From positions 1 through 64,000 of the forward strand of contig NZ_LGKG01000046.1 of NCBI RefSeq assembly GCF_001294335.1: a stretch of 64,000 nt of DNA. Direction: 5' to 3'. Source of the DNA: Streptomyces chattanoogensis (GTDB lineage: Bacteria; Actinomycetota; Actinomycetes; Streptomycetales; Streptomycetaceae). This document shows, piece after piece, positions 8,382 through 16,013 of this stretch. Position numbers and translations under genes: made by a program. Position 1 is the first letter of the stretch, and each line of letters opens with the position of its first letter. The notes under the pieces were generated by a model. The model saw only the letters and a program-made list of their open reading frames with translations, ran no database searches and had not been told where the DNA came from.

Positions 8382-8741
8382 ATGAAGAGAGCCGGCAAGT
8401 TAGTGTCACGGGCGGCTGTGGTGATCGCGGGGGTCGCCGTAGCGGCAGGGTCCACTACCGCCTTCGCGGACATGGACCGCTATACGTCCGGTGCGCATTC
8501 CTGGCGTACGGGGGGCGGCTATCAGGTCGGCCTGCAGGACACCAAGGGAGACGACAACTCCGTAAAGGCCGAGTACAACCGCAACGGCCATGGCAGTGAC
8601 GTTTACACGCTGTGGAATCACAGTGGACAGGGCACCAAGGTGTACAGCAACAAGGGCGGCAAGGTGTGGGACATGCGTGTCTGCACCGAAATCGACAAGT
8701 GGCCCGACGACTGCTCCAACTGGTGGAGCGACGACCACTGA
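8382..8741 (+). CDS. small secreted protein, candidate bacteriocin-like substrate of the adjacent ABC system
   Basis: A 119-residue precursor with GGGAGGAG before the ATG. Residues 1-30 are a Sec signal peptide (MKRAGKLVSRAAVVIAGVAV, cut after AFA). The mature part of about 89 residues is rich in G, S, N, Y and W, with a YTSGAHSWRTGGGYQVGLQD beta-like stretch, two cysteines (CTEI, DDCSNWW) and an acidic end. It resembles a Streptomyces family of small exported proteins of unknown function. Its size, export signal and position before an ATPase-permease pair resemble lactococcin-972-type loci, but I do not see the family's typical C-terminal pattern, so the bacteriocin reading is inference. Confidence 0.75.
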   Translation: MKRAGKLVSRAAVVIAGVAVAAGSTTAFADMDRYTSGAHSWRTGGGYQVGLQDTKGDDNSVKAEYNRNGHGSDVYTLWNHSGQGTKVYSNKGGKVWDMRVCTEIDKWPDDCSNWWSDDH

Positions 8742-8765
8742 TCCACAACGGCCCGTTGTGACATC

Positions 8766-8800
8766 GCGCTGCCCGGGAGACTCTTCGCCCCGGGCAGCGC
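8766..8800 (+). terminator. strong hairpin between secreted-protein gene and ABC genes
   Basis: Twelve-base arms GCGCTGCCCGGG (8766-8777) and CCCGGGCAGCGC (8789-8800) match perfectly around an 11-nt loop, with a weakly T-rich stretch just after. It lies 25 bp past the secreted-protein stop and 36 bp before the ABC ATPase start. It could end most transcripts after the first gene, giving high substrate and lower transporter expression. Confidence 0.65.
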
Positions 8801-8835
8801 ACTGCTGATTTCTCTTCTCCTGAAAGGCCGATGGC

Positions 8836-9507
8836 GTGTCGGATGCGTTGCCCCTTGAAGTCCGCGAGCTGGGGTACGAGGTCGGGGGCCGACGCCTGCT
8901 GGACGGGCTCGAACTCACCGTGAGCGACGGCGAGTCCGTCGCCGTCATGGGACCTTCCGGATCAGGGAAGAGCACGCTTCTCTCGATCCTCCTCGGCCTC
9001 GTCCGACCTGATGCAGGATCAGTAGTGGTCGCTGGTCGTGATGTTGTCGCCTTGCGAGGCCGGCGCCTGGCAGAGCACCGCAGAAAGCACATGGGGATGG
9101 TCTTCCAGTTCGGGGAGTTGCTGCCTGAGCTTTCTCCGGTGGAGAACGTGGCGTTGGCCGCCCTGCTGGACGGTGTGGACCGTGATCGTGCTTATGGCGA
9201 CAGCCGGAGGCTCCTGGAGGAACTCGGTGTGCCGGTCACCGAGACGGCGACCAGTGAGCTGTCCGGCGGAGAGCGTCAACGGGTAGCCGTAGCACGGGCG
9301 TTGATCGGCAGCCCCGCTCTGCTCCTGGCGGACGAGCCCACTGGGGCACTGGACGAAACGTCGCGCGACCACGTGGCCGAGATGCTGTTCGCCGTACCGG
9401 CCGCGCGCGGGTGCGGACTGCTCGTCGTCACCCATGACCCGGCCGTGGCACACCGGGCCGACCGCGTCATGCACGTGGAACAAGGCGTTCTGGTAGGCGC
9501 CCGATGA
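8836..9507 (+). CDS. ABC transporter ATP-binding protein (MacB/LolD type)
   Basis: A 223-residue ATPase with Walker A GPSGSGKST (39-47), a Q-loop glutamine near 91 (VFQFGELLPELSPVENVALA), signature LSGGERQR (142-149) and Walker B LLLADEPTGALD (162-173). The LADEPTGALD form is that of the MacB/LolD/FtsE class, which works with FtsX-like permeases. GTG at 8836 is used because GAAAGG lies 8 bp upstream. Its stop overlaps the permease start by 4 bp (ATGA). It probably powers export of, or immunity to, the small secreted protein encoded just upstream. Confidence 0.9.
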   Translation: MSDALPLEVRELGYEVGGRRLLDGLELTVSDGESVAVMGPSGSGKSTLLSILLGLVRPDAGSVVVAGRDVVALRGRRLAEHRRKHMGMVFQFGELLPELSPVENVALAALLDGVDRDRAYGDSRRLLEELGVPVTETATSELSGGERQRVAVARALIGSPALLLADEPTGALDETSRDHVAEMLFAVPAARGCGLLVVTHDPAVAHRADRVMHVEQGVLVGAR

Positions 9508-11690
9508 AGCGCGGTCGCATCCGCCATATGCTGCGCATCGGCAGGGCGGCCGGGCGGACCGCCGAAGGCGGCAGGGCCCGCTTCTGGGCGTTGCTGGCCG
9601 CTACAGCGATCGTGGCCGTGACGCTCTGCTCGCTGTCTGCCACGGCCGCGACATGGCAGGGCCGTGAGCAGCGCGGGGCGGCGCGGGTACCCGTCCTCGC
9701 CGGTCACGGGCAGCAGGGCTCGGCTCTGTGGAGCCGGTATTGGGACGGCTACCAGGGGCGCCAGTTCACCGTGGTCGTCATCGCCCCGTTGACCGCGGAT
9801 GCGCCCTTGCCGCCCGGAGTGGCGCGCTGGCCAGGACCTGGCGAAGTGTTCCTGTCGCCGGCCCTGGCCGAGGGCCCCACAAGTGAGGACTTCGCCCACC
9901 GGTACGGAACCAGCGTCGGCACCATCTCGGCCGAGGGACTGGCATCACCGGGCGAGCGGCTGGCTTACGTCCGCCCCACCACGAAGATGCTGGGCACGGC
10001 CCGCATGGAGAAGATCACCGGGTACGGAGGCGCCGGTCCGGCCTTCGGCGACCTGCGGGTCATCGGCCCCCAGTCCTCGATGCTGGCCGTCATCGGCGTA
10101 CTGCTCGGCCTTCCTGCCCTGGGGCTCGCGGCAGCAGCGGCCAGAATGGGCGCTGCCGGACGGGACCGCCGCGATGCTCTGCTGCACACCCTCGGTGCCG
10201 GGCGGGCGGCACGTGCCTGGATGGACATCGGCGCTGCGATCCGGCCCGTCTGCATCGGGGCAGTTGTCGCAGCCCTGGTCACCACCCCCTTCCTGCTGGT
10301 AGACGTACAGCTGCCGTGGATCGACTACACGCTGTACGCGCCGGACCTGCGCCGCGTCGGCGTGACGCTGGCGGCTGCCGTTGCCGCTTCCGTGGCGATG
10401 ATGCTCGGGCTGGTCCTCTTGCTACGGCCCGCCGCCGCGCGCAAGGGGGCATCCACCAGGCCCCGCACAGCAGGCAGCGGTCTCCTGCGCCTCCTGGCCC
10501 TGGGATCCTGTCCTGCCTTCCTCGTCCTGGCTCTGACGTCGAAGTCCTTCGGCGCGCAACGCTCCGCGGCGGCTTATCTGTTCGCAGTCGTCGGAGTGTG
10601 GGTGACGCTTCCCTGGGTGATCGGCTGGGCCGCGTCCCGCATCAGCCGCCGCGCCTCGAGGTCGCCTCACCACAGCGGCGCCCCCGCGCGCCTGATCGCC
10701 GCCCGCACCACCGCAGCCCGGCCTGGAATGGTGGTCCGACTGGTCGCCGCAATGATCATCGCCATCGGCGTCATCGGGCAGACCCAGATCATCACCAGCC
10801 TCCTGTTCGCCCGCTCCGGGGACGTGGAACAGCTGAACTCCGCGCAAGGCCGGACCATGGCGCTCGTGCAAACCTCGGCACCGCGACTCACCTATGCCTT
10901 TACTGCCGCACTTCCCAAGGGGGCGCACGCGGTCGCCATCGGCACAGGGAACATCCAGTCCGACGGTTCCAGCGCCAGCCGTGTCCTCCAAGCACCGTGC
11001 AGCAGCCTCCGTGCCCTGCAGCTGCCCTGCCCTGCCCCCGGGCAAGAGGCCAACGTGCAGTACGGAGCCCTCGACAAACGCCTCAGGGTCTCCGGCTACC
11101 AGACCTTCGGCGAAACCCCCGCAGCCGTCCGCACCGGCCCGGTCAGCGCAATCAACTCCGCCGCAGGTCTGCAGGCCGTAGTCTTCACCGACATCGACGA
11201 ACCCATGGACATCCCGGCTGTCAAACGCGCCGCCCACCTCTACCTGAGCGTGAAAGCCCTCACCGAGCCGGTGGCCGAAGACGGAGCCAAGTCTTTCGCC
11301 GTCGGCTACCAGTCCCGCTGGATTCCCTTCCTCGGCACCATCGGCACACTCATTCTGCTCACTGCCATGGCACTCGCCGCGCTCTCAGAATTTCTGCAGT
11401 TCTCCCAGACACTCGCCCCGCTCACCGTGCTCACCGGGCGCGGCCAGGTCTTCCACACCACAGCCTTCTGGTGCCTGGGAGCCCCGCTTCTGGGCGCCGG
11501 TGCCATCGGCACCTTCGTTCATGTCGTCCTGGTCCAGCCCGTCACCGGAGGAGAAAGCGGAGCAACCCTGTCGTGGAACCTCATCACGGCCGTCCTGACC
11601 GCAACGGTCCTCCTTGCCGCAGCCGCAACAGCCGCGGGCGGATTCACGGCCGCACGACGTGCACTGACGTGGCGTCCTCGGGCCGACTGA
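9504..11690 (+). CDS. FtsX-like ABC permease, 728 residues
   Basis: A 728-residue membrane protein coupled to the ATPase gene by an ATGA overlap. The first membrane span is about residues 28-48 (WALLAATAIVAVTLCSLSAT). A periplasmic-type domain follows, then a cluster of spans at about 195-310, two more around 330-370, a further span near 415 (VVRLVAAMIIAIGVIGQTQI), a second extracytoplasmic domain, and three spans at the end. This duplicated arrangement is that of actinobacterial FtsX-like permeases and of putative bacteriocin-associated immunity proteins. Substrate assignment rests on context only. Confidence 0.85.
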   Translation: MKRGRIRHMLRIGRAAGRTAEGGRARFWALLAATAIVAVTLCSLSATAATWQGREQRGAARVPVLAGHGQQGSALWSRYWDGYQGRQFTVVVIAPLTADAPLPPGVARWPGPGEVFLSPALAEGPTSEDFAHRYGTSVGTISAEGLASPGERLAYVRPTTKMLGTARMEKITGYGGAGPAFGDLRVIGPQSSMLAVIGVLLGLPALGLAAAAARMGAAGRDRRDALLHTLGAGRAARAWMDIGAAIRPVCIGAVVAALVTTPFLLVDVQLPWIDYTLYAPDLRRVGVTLAAAVAASVAMMLGLVLLLRPAAARKGASTRPRTAGSGLLRLLALGSCPAFLVLALTSKSFGAQRSAAAYLFAVVGVWVTLPWVIGWAASRISRRASRSPHHSGAPARLIAARTTAARPGMVVRLVAAMIIAIGVIGQTQIITSLLFARSGDVEQLNSAQGRTMALVQTSAPRLTYAFTAALPKGAHAVAIGTGNIQSDGSSASRVLQAPCSSLRALQLPCPAPGQEANVQYGALDKRLRVSGYQTFGETPAAVRTGPVSAINSAAGLQAVVFTDIDEPMDIPAVKRAAHLYLSVKALTEPVAEDGAKSFAVGYQSRWIPFLGTIGTLILLTAMALAALSEFLQFSQTLAPLTVLTGRGQVFHTTAFWCLGAPLLGAGAIGTFVHVVLVQPVTGGESGATLSWNLITAVLTATVLLAAAATAAGGFTAARRALTWRPRAD

Positions 11691-12105
11691 CCCCAAGAGC
11701 GGCTGGGGGCGGGGCCGGTAGTCGGCCGGTGCTCGGGTTCGTTGTCGAGGACGACCGGGTGTGCTGTTGGCGGAGCCGAACTCCTGTCCCGTCAGCCCCG
11801 GCCGAGACGGTGAACCGCGACTGCGACTCGAAGTTGCCCGGCCCCGAACGCCTGATCCGCCCGGGCCGCGTCCCGCCCCGCCGGCGGGGGCGTCCGTACG
11901 GCGGCCGCCTGAGTGTGAGTGGCAGCTGTCGGAGCTGGTCAGTGGCAGCTGTCTGAGCTGCCCGCTTTCTCCGTTCTCCTGCTGCACCAGAGAAGCCGCG
12001 AGGCGGCAGTCCCTCCCGGCCGAAGCCGTAGGACGCCCGGCGCGCCCGGGCGGCCCGGCGTCGATGTCGCCCCGAAGTGTCCGGGGCAGCCGATATCGTG
12101 CGTAT
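11691..12105. other. intergenic region without supported gene
   Basis: About 415 bp. The frame of the following gene stays open through it, but the sequence is proline- and arginine-rich without conserved features, so I treat it as non-coding. No clear promoter or repeat is seen. Confidence 0.4.
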
Positions 12106-13326
12106 GTGCAGATCTACGGGGCGGATGAACGACCGGGGACCGCGTTGCTACTGGCGGCGGCCCCTGCAGGCAAGGGTGCGCTCGTGGATACGAGCAGGGT
12201 GATTCCCGCGCTGGCCGCTGTGGCACCGGCCGCGTGGACCGGCATCGCGGCCACCACCCTCATCGAGCTGGCCGACCCCGCAGACCCGCAGGCCGTGCTG
12301 ACTCGCATTCGGGGTGCGGCCGCCACGGAGGGCCCGCTCACCGTCGCGCTCGTCGGCCAGTTACAACGTGACCGCAAACAGGGGCAGATCCATCTCGCGC
12401 TCGCCCGCACCGCGCCTGCGACGGTTCGCTACACCGGCTTGCCCTGGGCCTGGCTCGTCCAGACGCTGCAGCAGCGCCGCCCCCACACCACCACCGTCTA
12501 CGCCGACCTGATCGCCGACGCCGAGGTCTGGCAACTGCTCCACGACCAGCCGCTCTCCTTCGGCAACGTCCCGGCGTACGGCGTCATCTCCCCGCCCCCG
12601 GGCCGCCGGCGGACCGCCCAGCCGCGCTATGCGCATGCCCTGGCCCAGGTTCTGCGCAGCGGCCACCGCCCCGGCGACGAGGAGCTGCACCACGAGGTTC
12701 TCCGCCGCGTCGACATTGCCGAGGGCGCTCTCTTCCTCGGTGCCATGCCGCCCGCGGCCCCCGTGAACGTCCCGCTGCCGCCCAGCAATCCAGCCCCGGG
12801 GCCGGTCCCCGCAGTTCCAGCGCCCCTGCCACAGCAGGCACGGCGAGCCGCCTCGCCCGTCCACATGCCCAGCGAAGCCGTGGTCCCCGTCGAGGCCGAT
12901 CCGCACGAGCGCATCGCTGCCGCGTCGAAGGCCGGCCGCCATGACGAGGCAGCCGAGCTGGCGGCCGCCGCTGAACGGCACGCGGTACAGACGTACGGGG
13001 CGGATACGTTCGCGAGCGTCCACTGGGTCGAGGTCCGGGCGTTCCTTGCCACGGTCGCCCAGGACCCGAGCACCAGCTGCCGGTTGTGGCTCCAGGCCGC
13101 CGAGACCCGCCTCGACGTCCTGCAGCAGGCCCCTGACGCTCACGACGTCGAGACGAGCGTCGACAGAGCCCATCACCAGTGGCTGCAGCTGCGCGATGCC
13201 TCTGCGGCCCGCGCCTTCGCACCCCGGCTCGTCGCCCTGCGCCGCCGGGTGCCGGGCCGTCAGCCGGGCGCCCTCGAATCCATCCGGAAGACGCTGGAGC
13301 GGCTCACCACCCCGCCCGCGCAGTGA
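12106..13326 (+). CDS. two-domain hypothetical protein: possible caspase-like domain plus TPR-like region
   Basis: About 406 residues from GTG 12106; the exact start is uncertain because no clear Shine-Dalgarno is present. Residues 1-230 alternate hydrophobic strands and helices, with a VTVALVGQLQ-type strand, then LPWAWLVQTLQQR and TTTVYADLIADAEVWQLL. That order resembles caspase/CHAT-like folds, but with no H-G or D-x-C-x-G catalytic pair visible. A proline-rich linker follows (about 235-270). The C-terminal 130 residues are helical, with AGRHDEAAELAAAAERHAVQ and later helices like a short TPR array. Such architectures occur in actinobacterial conflict or signalling proteins, but I cannot name the family. 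Confidence 0.6.
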   Translation: MQIYGADERPGTALLLAAAPAGKGALVDTSRVIPALAAVAPAAWTGIAATTLIELADPADPQAVLTRIRGAAATEGPLTVALVGQLQRDRKQGQIHLALARTAPATVRYTGLPWAWLVQTLQQRRPHTTTVYADLIADAEVWQLLHDQPLSFGNVPAYGVISPPPGRRRTAQPRYAHALAQVLRSGHRPGDEELHHEVLRRVDIAEGALFLGAMPPAAPVNVPLPPSNPAPGPVPAVPAPLPQQARRAASPVHMPSEAVVPVEADPHERIAAASKAGRHDEAAELAAAAERHAVQTYGADTFASVHWVEVRAFLATVAQDPSTSCRLWLQAAETRLDVLQQAPDAHDVETSVDRAHHQWLQLRDASAARAFAPRLVALRRRVPGRQPGALESIRKTLERLTTPPAQ

Positions 13327-13392
13327 CTGCCCGGGCGCGCCGGCCACCTGCGCGGCGATCCGCCGGCTAAGAGGTGGCGCGGATAGGGGCGG

Positions 13393-13560
13393 TCATGGTC
13401 GGCGGTTCGGGCGTTCGTCCCAGCGGTGAGTTGTCCATGCCCGTCGGATCAGACTGCGCACGGTGATGATCGTGTCGGCGAGGCCGAAGAAGGCGTCGAC
13501 GACGGTGGCGCGCCGCTCGTAGCAGCGGGCAAGCCGAGCGAGCTGCCGCAGCGTCAGCCG
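13393..13560 (-). pseudogene. IS5-type transposase C-terminal fragment
   Basis: The minus strand ends with LARCYERRATVVDAFFGLAD, then TIITVRSLIRRAWTTHRWDE and RPNRRP before a stop at 13393-13395. This is the characteristic C-terminus of a Streptomyces IS5-family DDE transposase (R-C-Y-E-R-R, then I-R-x-A-W-T). Upstream of about 13560 the sequence no longer resembles transposase. No terminal inverted repeats are evident. Confidence 0.6.
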
Positions 13561-13717
13561 TCGGCTCCGCCGCCTGGGGCTGGGCGGGCGGGAAGGCCAG
13601 GTGCTGTGAGTTCGGCGGAGCCGACGGTGGGTTCGCGGTGGCGGGTGCGCAGGGCGGGCAGGGGCGATACCGTCCACCGGACAACCGCTGATCTTTCGAC
13701 CCGCTTCGGAGTAGCCC

Positions 13718-14257
13718 GTGAGTGACGCTTACTCTCCCGTTTCGGAACTCAATAGGCTCAAGGAGTTCGATGAGCGATGTGGAAGCGAGTACTACGCCAA
13801 CGGGTTCGAGCTCGTTGAGTTCGGCAGGCCCAGCGGCGCCGAGACATACTCGGAGGAGCAGGAGTTCGTCGACAGCTTCTTGTGCTTCGCCCGCGCCAAC
13901 AGATCCGGTTCGGACTATGCGTTCTGGCGCGTCGACGACCGTGAGGACCTGGCCGCTTTGCCCGTGGTGGTTTTCGGAGACGAGGGCGGAATATGTGTCG
14001 TCGCCAGCAACCTCCGGGACTTGTTTCGGCAATTGGGATGTGACTGGTGGCAGTGGCCTTCCTGGGAGGCGGCCCAGTTTGTGGAGCCCGACCTTGACGA
14101 CAAGCCCAGCCCACGCCATGGGGACTATCTCGAATGGCTGAAGGAGAACTTCGGCCTTACCCCACCGGACAATCCCAACGAGCTCCGGGACGTCGCAGAG
14201 GCCGAGTTCGGCGCTCTGTTGGAGAGCTGGGTGGATCGCTTCTACCAAGACGAGTAG
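13718..14257 (+). CDS. hypothetical acidic protein, possibly SUKH/SMI1-like
   Basis: A 179-residue acidic protein starting at GTG 13718. It is rich in aromatic residues and has FWRVDDREDLAALPVVVFGD, then EGGICVVASNLRDLFRQLGC, a strand-turn-strand followed by a helix. This arrangement occurs in the SUKH (SMI1/KNR4) superfamily, many members of which are immunity proteins, but the match is only by pattern. It sits between transposase fragments and may have arrived with mobile DNA. No toxin gene is adjacent. Confidence 0.65.
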   Translation: MSDAYSPVSELNRLKEFDERCGSEYYANGFELVEFGRPSGAETYSEEQEFVDSFLCFARANRSGSDYAFWRVDDREDLAALPVVVFGDEGGICVVASNLRDLFRQLGCDWWQWPSWEAAQFVEPDLDDKPSPRHGDYLEWLKENFGLTPPDNPNELRDVAEAEFGALLESWVDRFYQDE

Positions 14258-14476
14258 GAGCTGCGACCTGCGATGCTGGGCAACAGGCCGTCAGTTCCCC
14301 ATCATGCGGCAGTACTCGGCGAGCGAGGCGACGGCCGCCTCTCCGTCGGCGTCGCCCCTTGCCCAACGGGGCTTGAAGTCGTGCGGATAGGCGCCGTTGG
14401 GGACACCGGCAACAGAACGGGCACAGGTCCCGGCGATCAGGGAGTTGCGACGCTCTGTAATCACTGAGGAGACCAG

Positions 14477-14599
14477 TGCCCGCGCTGCCATCATGGCTCA
14501 CCGAACCGCCCTGGGAGCAATTCGCGGTCCTGCTGCCAGAGCGGCCGGAATATCACCCGGACCCTCCACTCGGCTGTCACCGCCGATCTTCTTGCTGAC
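14477..14599 (+). pseudogene. IS5-type transposase N-terminal fragment
   Basis: From GTG 14477 the sequence reads PALPSWLTEPPWEQFAVLLP followed by ERPEYHPDPPLGCHRR, the typical start of a Streptomyces IS5-family transposase. Similarity stops at about 14583 and the frame closes at 14599. The break point coincides with the edge of an oppositely oriented transposase fragment. Confidence 0.6.
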
Positions 14600-14700
14600 G
14601 TCGGCACCCTGGTCGCGGGCGGGGACGTTGGTGGAGGCCTTGACGCTCCGCGTGTCGATCACGCACGCGGTCGGCTCGGGACGGCTTTGGGTGATGCACG
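14580..14700 (-). pseudogene. IS5-type transposase internal (first catalytic Asp) fragment
   Basis: On the minus strand this stretch reads RPEPTACVIDTRSVKASTNV, then PARDQGADVSKKIGG. The V-I-D-x-R/Q-S-V-K motif carries the first aspartate of the DDE triad in IS5-family transposases and K-K-I-x-G follows at the usual distance. Both flanks are lost. With the neighbouring fragments it marks a site of repeated insertion and deletion. The rest of 14258-14801 holds no other supported gene. Confidence 0.6.
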
Positions 14701-14801
14701 GGAAGTTAGGTGATGCGCAGGAAGAAGGGCGGAGGACGAGTAGGACAGGGCATTGAGGATCGGCCCGGCCGGCCCCCGGTGAACCTGCTGACGATGACTG
14801 G

Positions 14802-15035
14802 CTAGGCAGGCTCGTCGGGGGCGTGGGTGATCAGGTCTCCCGGCTGACACTGGAGGACATCGCAGATCCTCGACAGGGTCGAGAAGCGGATGGCTTTGGC
14901 TCGCCCGTTCTTGAGCACGGACAGGTTGACGACGGTGATGCCCACCTGCGCGGACAGTTCGGTGAGCGTCATGCCACGCTCGGTGAGAATCCGGTCGAGG
15001 TGGATCCGGATCGCGTGGAGTTCCTCGTCGGGCAT
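14802..15035 (-). CDS. Xre-family HTH regulator partnered with DUF2975 protein
   Basis: A 77-residue DNA-binding protein. Residues 8-70 form a compact Xre-type fold with the helix-turn-helix MTLTELSAQVGITVVNLSVL (22-41) followed by KNGRAKAIRFSTLSRICDVL, close to the B. subtilis YozG class. Its ATG overlaps the stop of the upstream DUF2975 gene by one base (TGATG), so translation is coupled. DUF2975-HTH pairs are common in actinobacteria. The regulator probably binds the two palindromes upstream of the operon at 15630 and 15664. Confidence 0.88.
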   Translation of the reverse strand: MPDEELHAIRIHLDRILTERGMTLTELSAQVGITVVNLSVLKNGRAKAIRFSTLSRICDVLQCQPGDLITHAPDEPA

Positions 15036-15619
15036 CAGATGGTCCCTTCGAGGTCCTCTCGCATGCGCACGCCCTCGCGCATGATCTTCCCCATGATCAC
15101 TGCGGCGAGGCCGGCGAGGACGAGCACCAGCGGTCCGGTGGCCGTCGGACCGGAGCCCGCGGACGGTGCCATGCTCCCGACGAGCCAGGACTGCGACCAC
15201 CCCGCGACGAGGCCGGCCACCGGCGTGCCCACGGTGACGAACCAGCCGAGAACGGAGAGCCGTTGCGACGCCGTGTCGGTGAATGGCCCCTGCAGCTGGA
15301 CGGCCTTCAGCAGCCGGGAGAAGAGCAGCAGTGCAAGGGAACCGAACAGCAGCCAGGGCAGTTCGCTCCCGAGGTCGGCGGCGCGCTGACCTGCGGAGGG
15401 GCTGTCCTGGCAGAGGCGCGTGGCGCTGCTGGACGCTTTCACGCCCTTGCCGATCGGCAGGTTGTCCGCCAGTGAGGCGTTGCGCCAGAAGTCCGTCTGC
15501 ACGCAGACGGCCGCGTCGTCGAGTGCGTGCGCGACCCCCGTACCGATGAAGGCGAGCCCGCAGAGCACCGCCAGCCCAAAGGTCACCGAGGTCAGGGTCC
15601 TCGTGAGTCGCGTGTCCAT
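15035..15619 (-). CDS. DUF2975 family membrane protein
   Basis: A 194-residue membrane protein with four likely spans: about residues 10-32 (VTFGLAVLCGLAFIGTGVAH), 88-106 (LPWLLFGSLALLLFSRLL), 122-142 and 165-182. The loop between spans 1 and 2 contains two cysteines (CVQTDF, RLCQDS) and faces outside if the N-terminus is cytoplasmic. The order and spacing fit DUF2975. It is the first gene of a two-gene operon with an Xre regulator, probably a membrane sensor or a partner whose expression the regulator controls. Confidence 0.85.
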   Translation of the reverse strand: MDTRLTRTLTSVTFGLAVLCGLAFIGTGVAHALDDAAVCVQTDFWRNASLADNLPIGKGVKASSSATRLCQDSPSAGQRAADLGSELPWLLFGSLALLLFSRLLKAVQLQGPFTDTASQRLSVLGWFVTVGTPVAGLVAGWSQSWLVGSMAPSAGSGPTATGPLVLVLAGLAAVIMGKIMREGVRMREDLEGTI

Positions 15620-15629
15620 CGCATGCTCC

Positions 15630-15644
15630 TATCGATTTTCGATA
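15630..15644. promoter_or_regulatory. palindromic operator TATCGA-TTT-TCGATA
   Basis: TATCGATTTTCGATA is a perfect 6-bp inverted repeat around three bases, 11 bp upstream of the DUF2975 start codon. A second near-copy occurs 34 bp further upstream, a separation close to three helical turns. The likely ligand is the Xre protein of the same operon. Confidence 0.7.
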
Positions 15645-15663
15645 TGCCAAGGCTAGAGGACCA

Positions 15664-15678
15664 TATCGATATTCGACA
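15664..15678. promoter_or_regulatory. second palindromic operator TATCGA-TAT-TCGACA
   Basis: Same motif as at 15630 with one mismatch in the right arm. Together the pair brackets the presumed promoter of the DUF2975/Xre operon. A third related site occurs at 58860-58874. Confidence 0.65.
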
Positions 15679-16013
15679 AGTTCGTGGCGTCGACGAGACC
15701 GCCCGGCGGCTGGGAGGTCGGCTTTCGCCTGGGATCGGCTGGTGTGGGCGTCCGAGTCTCTCGGTGATCAGGTGGCCGCGAAGCCCTGCCGTGGGAACGT
15801 GGAAAACGGGAACACGGTCGGAGCCGGTGACGGCGGTCCGGGCGACCGTGAGCCTCCGACGTTCTCAGGCGTTCTCAAGGGGTGCCGGTTGGCTGGTGTG
15901 GTGCGACTGTCGTCGGGTGATGCGCCTGGTCATGAGCTAGCCGCCGTCGGTGGAAACCCGCTCGAACGGGTTGTCTCCTTGCGTAAAGAGGGGACCTGTC
16001 CAGTCCGGATCCC
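15679..16013. other. intergenic region without supported gene
   Basis: About 335 bp between the DUF2975 promoter and the 3' end of the MarR-GNAT gene. I find no recognisable coding sequence, repeat or RNA. Confidence 0.45.

Noticed and set aside
10316..11956. A 546-codon open frame on the plus strand
   Set aside because: It overlaps the FtsX-like permease in another frame and is composed of repeated Arg/Pro/His; the permease frame shows clear membrane spans.
14291..14494. A 67-codon minus-strand frame
   Set aside because: It lies inside the transposase-fragment region, has no recognised domain and overlaps the plus-strand IS fragment. Probably a remnant or chance frame.
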